DNA from: Pseudomonas chlororaphis subsp. chlororaphis
Lineage (GTDB): Bacteria > Pseudomonadota > Gammaproteobacteria > Pseudomonadales > Pseudomonadaceae
DNA: 64,000 nucleotides
Reading direction: 5' to 3'
Assembly (NCBI RefSeq): GCF_003945765.1
Contig: NZ_CP027712.1
Coordinates: 1,364,001 to 1,428,000 of the forward strand
Both the position numbers and the translations under genes were made by a program. Positions 24,273 through 32,852 of this stretch are shown here, piece after piece (the stretch's first letter is position 1; each line of letters opens with the position of its first letter). The notes below the pieces were generated by a model, which made no database searches, was not told where the DNA came from, and was given only the letters and a program-made list of their open reading frames with translations.

Positions 24273-25052
24273 ATGAGCAACATGAACCACGAGCGTGTCC
24301 TCAGTGTTCATCACTGGAACGACACTCTGTTCAGCTTCAAGTGCACCCGCGATCCGGGCCTGCGCTTCGAGAACGGTCAGTTCGTGATGATCGGCCTGCA
24401 ACAGCCCAATGGCCGCCCGCTTATGCGCGCTTACTCGATTGCCAGCCCGAACTGGGAAGAGCATCTCGAGTTCTTCAGCATCAAGGTTCCCGATGGCCCG
24501 CTGACTTCCCAGCTGCAGCATTTGAAGGAAGGCGACGAGATCATCATCAGCAAGAAGCCTACCGGTACCCTGGTACTGGACGACCTGAAGCCTGGCAAGC
24601 ACCTGTACCTGCTCAGCACCGGCACCGGCCTGGCGCCGTTCATGAGCGTCATCCAGGATCCGGAAACCTACGAGCGTTTCGAGAAAGTGATCCTGTGCCA
24701 CGGCGTGCGTTACGTCAACGAAGTCGCCTACCGCGAGTTCATCACCGAGCACCTGCCGCAGAACGAGTTCTTCGGCGAAGCGCTGCGTGAAAAACTGATC
24801 TACTACCCGACCGTGACCCGTGAGCCGTTCGAGAACGAAGGCCGCCTGACCGACCTGATGCGCAGCGGCAAGCTGTTCAGCGACATCGGCCTGCCGCCGA
24901 TCAACCCGCAGGACGACCGCGCCATGCTGTGCGGCAGCCCGAGCATGCTCGACGAGACCAGCGAAGTGCTCAACAGCTTCGGCCTGACCGTTTCGCCACG
25001 CATGCGCGAGCCGGGTGACTACCTGATCGAGCGCGCTTTCGTCGAGAAGTAA
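24273..25052 (+). CDS. fpr: ferredoxin/flavodoxin-NADP+ reductase
   Basis: The 259-residue protein shows the FAD-binding RAYSIASPNWEEHLEFFSIKVPDGPLT pattern, GTGLAPFMS for NADP binding and the C-terminal PGDYLIERAFVEK typical of bacterial subclass FPRs. It shuttles electrons between NADPH and ferredoxin or flavodoxin and takes part in oxidative stress defence. ATG 24273 follows CCAGGAG. It is divergent from finR, and a strong terminator follows. Confidence 0.95.
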   Translation: MSNMNHERVLSVHHWNDTLFSFKCTRDPGLRFENGQFVMIGLQQPNGRPLMRAYSIASPNWEEHLEFFSIKVPDGPLTSQLQHLKEGDEIIISKKPTGTLVLDDLKPGKHLYLLSTGTGLAPFMSVIQDPETYERFEKVILCHGVRYVNEVAYREFITEHLPQNEFFGEALREKLIYYPTVTREPFENEGRLTDLMRSGKLFSDIGLPPINPQDDRAMLCGSPSMLDETSEVLNSFGLTVSPRMREPGDYLIERAFVEK

Positions 25053-25068
25053 GCGACTCGCAGCACAG

Positions 25069-25108
25069 AAAAAGCCCGCGTTGCCTGAGAAGGCAACGCG
25101 GGCTTTTT
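25069..25108. terminator. bidirectional rho-independent terminator
   Basis: A long perfect stem AAAAAGCCCGCGTTGCC / GGCAACGCGGGCTTTTT with a small loop lies between the convergent fpr and trmO genes. It has T-runs on both strands. Confidence 0.93.
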
Positions 25109-25124
25109 CGTTTCCGGCTTCCGG

Positions 25125-25820
25125 TCAGCGCGCGGGGACCACTTCCAGGACCTGGATCAGGCCCGGCTGGGGGTAGTGCCAGCGCACGTCCAGATCCCAG
25201 AACTGCGCGCCGTATTCGCGTTCCGGGGTGGGCGTCTGGTAGGCCGGGCGTGGGTCCTGGGCCAAACATTGCTCGATCAGCTCCACCAGCGGCTCCTGCA
25301 GGCGTTGAGCGTGCGTATGAGCCTGTTGCAGGGCGTTGTCGCTCCACTGCACCGGGATCAGCTGCGGCGCCGCGCTGGCGATGCTGTTGCTCGCGCTGTC
25401 GATGATGTCGGCGTAAGGCACGTAGGGCTTGATATCGAGAATCGGCGTGCCGTCCAGCAGGTCGATGCCGGAGATCCACAGGCGGTTGGCCTCGACCTTG
25501 TCCAGCTTGACCACCGACTGGCCAATGCCGTTGGGCCGGTGAGTGGCGCGGGTGGCGAAGACCCCCATGGACTTGTTGCCACCCAGGCGCGGCGGGCGGA
25601 CCTTGAGCCGCGGTTTGTCTTCCAGCGCCTGGTGAAACAGGAACAGCAGCCAGACGTGGCTGACCTGTTCCAGGCCCTGCACTGCGTCGCCCTGGTCGAA
25701 GGGCGCCACCAGCTCCAGCACGCCACGGGCCGCCGGGGCCAGTTGCGGCTGGCGCGGGATGGCGAACTTTTCCTTGAAGCAGGAGCGCACGAAGCCGATG
25801 GGGGAAACGCTGTAGGTCAT
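25125..25820 (-). CDS. trmO: tRNA t6A37 N6-methyltransferase TrmO (TsaA family)
   Basis: The 231-residue protein begins MTYSVSPIGFVRSCFKEKFAIPRQPQL. It has the family blocks VSHVWLLFLFH, FATRATHRPNGIGQS and DGTPILDIKPYVPYAD. TrmO uses SAM to methylate t6A37 to m6t6A37 in tRNA-Thr. ATG at 25820 gives the standard N-terminus; an upstream in-frame extension crosses the repeat-rich spacer and DUF1456 and is not coding. Confidence 0.92.
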   Translation of the reverse strand: MTYSVSPIGFVRSCFKEKFAIPRQPQLAPAARGVLELVAPFDQGDAVQGLEQVSHVWLLFLFHQALEDKPRLKVRPPRLGGNKSMGVFATRATHRPNGIGQSVVKLDKVEANRLWISGIDLLDGTPILDIKPYVPYADIIDSASNSIASAAPQLIPVQWSDNALQQAHTHAQRLQEPLVELIEQCLAQDPRPAYQTPTPEREYGAQFWDLDVRWHYPQPGLIQVLEVVPAR

Positions 25821-25821
25821 T

Positions 25822-25880
25822 TTGCAAGCCTCAAGTTGCAAGCTTCGAGCTACAAGCTTTGAACTTGCAGCTTGTAGCTG
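25822..25880. repeat. degenerate AAGCTTGCAA-type repeat cluster
   Basis: Several near copies and inversions of AAGCTTGCAA / TTGCAAGCTT / AGCTACAAGC are packed between trmO and the DUF1456 gene. Such clusters are common between Pseudomonas genes and can form alternative hairpins. Function is unknown. Confidence 0.55.
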
Positions 25881-25882
25881 TC

Positions 25883-26344
25883 TTAAGCCCTGACGCGCAG
25901 GGTCAGGCCCTTGAGGAAGTTGCGCAGCAACTGGTCGCCGCACGGGCGGTAGTTGGTGTGGCCGAACTTGCGGAACAGCGCGCTCAGCTCTGGCTTGGAC
26001 ACCGGGAAGTCGGCGGCCTTGAGGATGGCGTGCATGTCGTCTTCCTTCAGCTCGAAGGCGACCCGCAGCTTCTTCAGGATGATGTTGTTGGTCACTGGCA
26101 GTTCGATCGGCAGCGGCGGACGGCTTTCGTCCTTGCCTCGCTTGAAGATCACCAGGCCGTCGAGAAAGTGCGCCATGACCTCGTCCGGGCAATGCACGAA
26201 ACCTTCTTCCTCGTCCTTTTTCAGGTAGCCGACTATGTCGTCCAGGCTCACGTCAAAGCCGGTGAGCTTGATGATCTCGACGACCTTCTTGTCGCTGATG
26301 TCGAGCATGTAGCGCACGCTGCGCAGTACATCGTTATGAATCAT
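25883..26344 (-). CDS. DUF1456 (YehS-like) protein
   Basis: The 153-residue protein is made of two similar halves, each with a (M)hNDVLRSVRYMLD / NNIILKKLRVAFEL start and a G/FxVSxxxxxxxL helix. This duplicated layout is the DUF1456 family. Function is unknown. The C-terminal RKFGHTNYRPCGDQLLRNFLKGL block is strongly conserved in the family. Confidence 0.85.
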   Translation of the reverse strand: MIHNDVLRSVRYMLDISDKKVVEIIKLTGFDVSLDDIVGYLKKDEEEGFVHCPDEVMAHFLDGLVIFKRGKDESRPPLPIELPVTNNIILKKLRVAFELKEDDMHAILKAADFPVSKPELSALFRKFGHTNYRPCGDQLLRNFLKGLTLRVRA

Positions 26345-26410
26345 GTCTACAGTCCTGGTCTGTTCACGTTGAGCGCCGCATGCACACGCGGCGTCTGAAT
26401 GGGTGTCGGC

Positions 26411-27121
26411 CTAGAATTTCTCTTTGGCGGACAGGTAGCGCCATTGCCCGACCGGCACCTTGCCGATGGAAACCCCACCGATACGGATGCGGCGAATGGC
26501 GACCACCTTCAGGCCTACCGCTTCGCAGAGCTGGGCGATCACGCCCGGTTGCGGGTTCTTCATGGCAAAGCGCAGGCGGTTTTCGTTCTGCCAGCTGGCC
26601 TTGACCGGCGGCAGTTCGCGGCCCTTGTAAGTCAGGCCATGGTTCAGGCGGTTGAGGCCGTGGGCGACCATCTCGCCTTCCACCTCGACCACGTATTCCT
26701 GCTCGATCTTGGCCGCATCGGCGGTCAGCTTGCGCAGGATCTTCCAGTCCTGGGTGAACACCAGCAGGCCGCTGGCATTGGCTTGCAGGTCGGCGCTGGC
26801 GGTCAGGCGCAGGAAGTGGCCCTTGAGCGGCCGTTTGCCGAAGCGGTGCTCCTCGGACAGGCTGGTGGCGCTCAGCGACTGCATGGCGCTGTCGACGTCC
26901 TGGCCGGCCGGCACGTTCAGCAGCAGGGTCACCGGCTCCGGCGCGGTGGCCTTGGCCTGTGGGTCGAGTTCGACTTTCTGGGTGTCGACCTTGAACTGCG
27001 GCTCGTCGATGACCTCGCCATCCACGGTGACCCAGCCGCCCTCGATGAACAGCTCAGCCTCCCGGCGGGAGCAGCCGACGAGTTCGATGAGGCGTTTGGA
27101 GAGACGAATCGGGTCAGTCAT
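26411..27121 (-). CDS. RNA pseudouridine synthase, RsuA/RluF-type
   Basis: The 236-residue protein has an N-terminal S4 RNA-binding domain (MTDPIRLSKRLIELVGCSRREAELFIEGGWVTVDG) and a synthase domain. The catalytic motif, usually GRLDxxTxGLLxxTxD, appears as ASADLQANASGLLVFTQD: the aspartate is kept but the usual G-R-L before it is replaced. The C-terminal block is VVAIRRIRIGGVSIGKVPVGQWRYL. ATG 27121 is chosen; the frame upstream to 27187 is in the spacer. The exact rRNA or tRNA target is not known. Confidence 0.85.
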   Translation of the reverse strand: MTDPIRLSKRLIELVGCSRREAELFIEGGWVTVDGEVIDEPQFKVDTQKVELDPQAKATAPEPVTLLLNVPAGQDVDSAMQSLSATSLSEEHRFGKRPLKGHFLRLTASADLQANASGLLVFTQDWKILRKLTADAAKIEQEYVVEVEGEMVAHGLNRLNHGLTYKGRELPPVKASWQNENRLRFAMKNPQPGVIAQLCEAVGLKVVAIRRIRIGGVSIGKVPVGQWRYLSAKEKF

Positions 27122-27203
27122 GACAGGGGCCGTAACAAAAGGGGGCAGGCATTGTACCTGCCCGGCGCCGGTTAATCGCGGGTCCATTTGCCCGCTGTGG
27201 CTT

Positions 27204-27677
27204 TTAGCCGCGCAGTGCCTGCTGCTGGGGCTGTTTCAAACGCATGTGCAGCAGCGGATAGGGCTGGCCCATGCCGTCGTGCTCGGAGCGGCCGATGACC
27301 TCGAAGCCCTGCTTGAAGTAGAAGCCCAGGGCTTGCGGGTTCTGCTCGTTGACGTCGAGTTCGTCGGCGTTCAGGTGTTCGATGGCGTACCTGAGCAATT
27401 GCTTGCCCAGGCCCTGGCCGCGATGGGCGGGATCGATGAAAAGCATCTCGATCTTGCCGGCGGCGACCCCGGCGAAGCCGGTGATGTGCTGGCGCTGGTC
27501 CCGGGTGCAGATCAGCATCACCGCATCCAGATAACGGTTCAGCACCAGGTTTCTCAGCAGTTCGATGTAGCTGTCCGGCAGGAAGTCGTGGGTGGCGCGC
27601 ACCGAGTCTTCCCAGACCCGGGCCAGTTCCGGGTAGTCGCTGTGTTTCGGGGTGTGGATGACCGAATGATGGCGCAT
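27204..27677 (-). CDS. GNAT-family N-acetyltransferase
   Basis: The 157-residue protein has the GNAT acetyl-CoA motif IEMLFIDPAHRGQGLGKQLLRYAI and the C-terminal NPQALGFYFKQGFEVIGR. It resembles YjaB-like acetyltransferases. Substrate is unknown. ATG 27677 (MRHHSVIHTPKHSDYPEL) is chosen because AGGAG lies upstream; the open frame runs further to 27746 without a better site. It sits after the rimO terminator, so it probably has its own promoter. Confidence 0.8.
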   Translation of the reverse strand: MRHHSVIHTPKHSDYPELARVWEDSVRATHDFLPDSYIELLRNLVLNRYLDAVMLICTRDQRQHITGFAGVAAGKIEMLFIDPAHRGQGLGKQLLRYAIEHLNADELDVNEQNPQALGFYFKQGFEVIGRSEHDGMGQPYPLLHMRLKQPQQQALRG

Positions 27678-27731
27678 GCCGCCTGCTCCTTTGTGGTGAC
27701 GCATCCGTGGTCCTGAGCAAACGATAGACGT

Positions 27732-27777
27732 AAAAAAGCCCCGCATCTCGCGAAGAGAGCGGGGCTTTGCGGTTTTT
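27732..27777 (-). terminator. terminator downstream of rimO
   Basis: AAAAAAGCCCCGC ... GCGGGGCTTT lies directly after the rimO stop. The A-run on the plus strand gives a T-run in the minus-strand transcript. Confidence 0.9.
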
Positions 27778-27783
27778 TACGCC

Positions 27784-29121
<1,338 letters not shown>

Positions 29122-29452
29122 GTCTAACCTCGGTATAGGTGTCGGGCCGCTCGGCGATCTGGATAAAACCGCTGGCGACGAACGGGCGCTAGGGGCGCCT
29201 CTGATCAAAAAGTGCGCAATTCTAGCGATGGCCGACGCACTTGACCAGCTTTATGCAGGGAAATACGACGAGTGCTGCGCTATGCTTCGCGCCGTTGCGC
29301 CCAGGTGAATTCTTATAGTCAACAGAACGTCTGTAACTGTAAGTAAAAGGGCGCATGCTGCATTGGCATTCACGAGAGTCTTGCAAACTTGGCGTTGTCT
29401 TGAATGTCATGCCTTTTATAAGAAGCCCCGATCTGGGTAGTAGGAGTGGTGG
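29122..29452. other. 331-base divergent promoter region, rimO/kup
   Basis: No gene was recognised. Short frames overlap the ends of neighbours only. It must contain promoters for both genes, and about 200 bases could be a leader of kup. No known riboswitch pattern was recognised. Confidence 0.5.
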
Positions 29453-31354
29453 ATGGGTCAGGCAAGTAGTCAGGCGGTAGGCGGCGAGCATTCCAGGGCC
29501 AGGCCTCTGGGGATGCTGGTGGCGGCGGTCGGGGTGGTTTATGGCGACATTGGGACCAGCCCGCTTTATACCTTGAAGGAGGTATTCGCGGGGCATTACG
29601 GGGTTCCGGTCAACCACGACGGTGTATTCGGCATTCTTGCATTGATCTTCTGGTCGCTGGTCTGGGTGGTCTCGATCAAATACGTGTTGTTCATCCTGCG
29701 GGCCGACAACCAGGGCGAGGGCGGGATCATGGCCTTGACCGCCCTGGCCCGACGGGCGTCGACGCCCTATCCGAGGCTGCGGGTGGTCCTGGTCATCCTG
29801 GGCCTGATCGGTGCGGCCTTGTTCTACGGCGACAGCATGATCACCCCGGCGATTTCCGTATTGTCGGCGGTGGAGGGGCTGGAGATTGCCTTCGACGGGC
29901 TCGAACACTGGGTCGTCCCGATGGCGTTGATCGTGCTGGTGGCGCTGTTTCTGATCCAGAAACACGGTACCGATCGCATTGGCAAGCTGTTCGGGCCGGT
30001 GATGGTCCTGTGGTTCGTGACCCTGGGCGGGCTGGGGATCTACGGCATCGCCCAGCATCCGGAAGTGCTGCAGGCGCTGAACCCGGTCTGGGGCGTGCGG
30101 TTCTTCATCGTGCATCCGGGCATGGGCGTGGCCATTCTCGGCGCGGTAGTGCTGGCATTGACCGGTGCCGAAGCGCTGTACGCCGACATGGGCCACTTCG
30201 GGCGCAAGCCGATCGCTCGCGCCTGGTTCGCCCTGGTGCTGCCGGCGCTGGTGCTCAACTATTTCGGCCAGGGCGCCTTGCTCCTGGAGAACCCGGAAGC
30301 GGCGCGTAACCCGTTCTATCTGCTGGCGCCGAGCTGGGCCCTGATCCCGCTGGTGGTCCTGGCGACCCTGGCTACCGTGATCGCCTCCCAGGCGGTGATC
30401 TCCGGCGCGTTCTCCCTGACCCGCCAGGCGATCCAGCTGGGTTATATCCCGCGCATGTACATCCAGCACACCTCCAGCGCGGAGCAGGGGCAGATCTACA
30501 TCGGCGCGGTGAACTGGGCGCTGATGGTCGGGGTGATCCTCCTGGTACTGGGCTTCGAGTCTTCCGGCGCACTGGCTTCGGCCTACGGCGTGGCGGTGAC
30601 CGGGACCATGCTGATCACCAGCATCCTGGTGTCGGCGGTGATGCTGTTGCTGTGGAAGTGGTCGCCGGTGCTGACGGTGCCGATCCTGCTGGGTTTCCTG
30701 CTGGTGGACGGGCTGTTCTTCGCCGCCAACGTACCGAAGATCTTCCAGGGCGGTGCTTTCCCGGTATTGGCGGGGATTGTGCTGTTCGCCCTGATGACCA
30801 CCTGGAAACGCGGCAAGGAACTGTTGATGGACCGCCTCGGCGAGGGCGCGTTGCCGCTGCCAATCTTTATCAACAGCATCCGTGTGCAGCCGCCGCATCG
30901 GGTCCAGGGCACCGCGGTGTTCCTCACTGCGCGCTCCGACGCCGTGCCCCATGCGCTGTTGCACAACCTGCTGCATAACCAGGTGCTGCACGAGCAAGTG
31001 GTGCTGCTGACCGTGGTCTATGAAGATATCCCGCGGGTGCCGACGCAACGGCGCTTCGAGGTGGATTCCTATGGCGAAGGCTTCTTCCGGGTGATCCTGC
31101 ACTTCGGTTTCACCGACGAGCCGGACGTGCCTGAAGCGCTGAAACTGTGCCATTTGGACGAGCTGGACTTCAGCCCGATGCGCACCACCTACTTCCTCAG
31201 CCGCGAGACGGTCATCACCTCCAAGATCGTCGGCATGGCGCGCTGGCGCGAGACGCTGTTCGCCTTCATGCTCAAGAACGCCAACGGCAACCTGCGCTTC
31301 TTCAAGCTGCCGGTGAACCGCGTGATCGAGTTGGGTACGCAGATCGAGATGTAA
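29453..31354 (+). CDS. kup: Kup-type potassium/proton symporter
   Basis: The 633-residue protein begins near [27 protein letters not shown], the Kup signature. It has about 12 hydrophobic segments up to residue about 450, then a cytoplasmic C-terminal region ([36 protein letters not shown]) typical of the family. It takes up potassium at low external concentration, mainly in acid. ATG 29453 is preceded by GTAGGAGTGGTGG. A terminator follows the gene. Confidence 0.96.
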   Translation: MGQASSQAVGGEHSRARPLGMLVAAVGVVYGDIGTSPLYTLKEVFAGHYGVPVNHDGVFGILALIFWSLVWVVSIKYVLFILRADNQGEGGIMALTALARRASTPYPRLRVVLVILGLIGAALFYGDSMITPAISVLSAVEGLEIAFDGLEHWVVPMALIVLVALFLIQKHGTDRIGKLFGPVMVLWFVTLGGLGIYGIAQHPEVLQALNPVWGVRFFIVHPGMGVAILGAVVLALTGAEALYADMGHFGRKPIARAWFALVLPALVLNYFGQGALLLENPEAARNPFYLLAPSWALIPLVVLATLATVIASQAVISGAFSLTRQAIQLGYIPRMYIQHTSSAEQGQIYIGAVNWALMVGVILLVLGFESSGALASAYGVAVTGTMLITSILVSAVMLLLWKWSPVLTVPILLGFLLVDGLFFAANVPKIFQGGAFPVLAGIVLFALMTTWKRGKELLMDRLGEGALPLPIFINSIRVQPPHRVQGTAVFLTARSDAVPHALLHNLLHNQVLHEQVVLLTVVYEDIPRVPTQRRFEVDSYGEGFFRVILHFGFTDEPDVPEALKLCHLDELDFSPMRTTYFLSRETVITSKIVGMARWRETLFAFMLKNANGNLRFFKLPVNRVIELGTQIEM

Positions 31355-31370
31355 GCTGGCGCGACAGCAG

Positions 31371-31407
31371 AAGCCCTCGTCACCTTAGCGGTGACGGGGG
31401 CTTTTTT
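31371..31407 (+). terminator. kup terminator
   Basis: AAGCCCTCGTCACC / GGTGACGGGGGCTT stem followed by TTTT, 17 bases after the kup stop. Confidence 0.85.
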
Positions 31408-31411
31408 GTTG

Positions 31412-31482
31412 GAGGAGGGCGCTTGCTCGCGATGGCGCTCTACCTGACAGCCCGCGCTGATCGCGAGCTAGCTCCGCTCCCG
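31412..31482. repeat. REP-type inverted pair
   Basis: GCGCTTGCTCGCGATGGC and an inverted partner CTGATCGCGAGCTAGCTCCGCTCC lie about 30 bases apart. They share the Pseudomonas REP core (GAGCxxGCTCGCGA). It lies between the kup and acvB terminators. Confidence 0.65.
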
Positions 31483-31503
31483 CAGAGGAGGATTTCACGG
31501 ATG

Positions 31504-31540
31504 AAAAAGCCCCTGGTGCCGGTTGGCAGCGGGGGCTTTT
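31504..31540 (-). terminator. acvB terminator
   Basis: AAAAAGCCCCTGGTGCC / GGCAGCGGGGGCTTTT stem lies directly beyond the acvB stop, with a T-run in the minus-strand transcript. Confidence 0.8.
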
Positions 31541-31556
31541 GTCTGGGCCATTCAGA

Positions 31557-32852
31557 TCACTCGTCGGCGACCTTGTCCTTGCCCTGGCGTTTCTCGATGA
31601 CGTTGACCAGGCGCTGGGCCAGGGCCGGGTAGTTTTCGTCGAAGTGATGGCCGCCCGGCAGTTTCATGGCTTCGCCGACGGCGGTCTTGTCGGTGCAACC
31701 GCTTTCGTCGACTTCTTCCTCGCCGTAGATGCATACCACCTTGGCCGCTGGCAGCTTGGCCATTTCCGGGCCGGTGGCGGCTTCCTTGCCGGCGTTGCCC
31801 AGCCAGCCTTCGACTTCGATCTCGAAGCTGCCGGTGCGGGCGAAGGCCAGCAGGATAATGGCGTCGACTCGCTGCTGCTCGGCTTCCGGCAGGCGGTTGT
31901 AGATGGCTGGCAACACGTCGGCGCCGAACGAATAGCCGGTCAGCACGAAGCGCTTGGTGCCCCATTTCTGCCGGTAGTGCTGCATCAGTTCGGTCAGGTC
32001 GGTGGCGCTCTGCTCCGGGGTCTTGTGCTGCCAGTAGTAGCGCAGGGTGTCGATGCCGACCACCGGGTAGCCGATCTTGGCCATCTCGCCGGCCACGTCA
32101 CGGTCCAGGTCGCGCCAGCCGCCGTCGCCGGAGAGGAACAGGGTCACGGTGTCCTTGGCCTGGCCGGCCGGCACTTCGACCACCGGGATATTCAGGCCGC
32201 CGTTGTCCGAACCTACCAGCAGCTTGCGCAGCTCGTTGTTCAGCACCTGAGGCAGGTGAATGTCGTAGTCGCTGATGCTGGTGCTGGCATTGGGGGTGTC
32301 ACGCACGAAGCCGGCGCTTTCGTCATCCGGGTTGTCGTTCCAGGCCACCAGCCAGTGGCCGTGGGCCAGGGTCTTGGGCAATGGATCGGTGCAACCCGGT
32401 GCCGGGTTGATGGTAAAGCCCACCGATACGGCCTGGGCCTTGTCGTCGTTCTGGGTGGCGATCCAGCGCCAGGCCAGGGCGGCACCAGGGCCGATGCCGC
32501 TGACCAGGGTCGCCGGGCCCGCGAGTTGGCCAAGGGCGGTCTGCAGGGCTTGTTCCTGCAGCTTGCAGTCGTCCTTGGGCAGGATCACCTGGACGATCTG
32601 CGCCGCGCCGCCGCGGCTCAGGGCCAGGAGTTGGGTATCGCTCAGGGCTTCGTCGGCGAGGACGGCCACGGCGACCCGGGCCTTGGCCTGGGCGGCCGGG
32701 GTGACACGGGTCAGGGTCGAGCCATCGGTCTGGGCCAGGTGTTCCAGGGTCGGTTGTGGTGCCGGACGATTCCAGTACCAGTAGCCGCCTCCTGCTATCA
32801 GGGCAAGCACCACCAGAGTGGCTAATACATACCGCCAGGAGCGTTGAATCAT
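31557..32852 (-). CDS. acvB: AcvB/VirJ-family lysyl-phosphatidylglycerol hydrolase
   Basis: The 431-residue protein has an N-terminal membrane anchor or signal (residues about 8-25, YVLATLVVLALIAGGGYWYW). The C-terminal alpha/beta-hydrolase domain has LFLSGDGGWRDLDRDVAGEM and the nucleophile elbow LTGYSFGADVLP (Ser308). AcvB-type proteins hydrolyse lysyl-phosphatidylglycerol in the periplasm. Its ATG overlaps the mprF stop by one base, so synthesis and removal of the lipid are made from one operon. Confidence 0.88.
   Translation of the reverse strand: MIQRSWRYVLATLVVLALIAGGGYWYWNRPAPQPTLEHLAQTDGSTLTRVTPAAQAKARVAVAVLADEALSDTQLLALSRGGAAQIVQVILPKDDCKLQEQALQTALGQLAGPATLVSGIGPGAALAWRWIATQNDDKAQAVSVGFTINPAPGCTDPLPKTLAHGHWLVAWNDNPDDESAGFVRDTPNASTSISDYDIHLPQVLNNELRKLLVGSDNGGLNIPVVEVPAGQAKDTVTLFLSGDGGWRDLDRDVAGEMAKIGYPVVGIDTLRYYWQHKTPEQSATDLTELMQHYRQKWGTKRFVLTGYSFGADVLPAIYNRLPEAEQQRVDAIILLAFARTGSFEIEVEGWLGNAGKEAATGPEMAKLPAAKVVCIYGEEEVDESGCTDKTAVGEAMKLPGGHHFDENYPALAQRLVNVIEKRQGKDKVADE

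Noticed and set aside
29222..31153. 643-codon minus-strand frame opposite kup
   Set aside because: Low-complexity Gln/His/Arg composition with no motif; kup is unmistakable.
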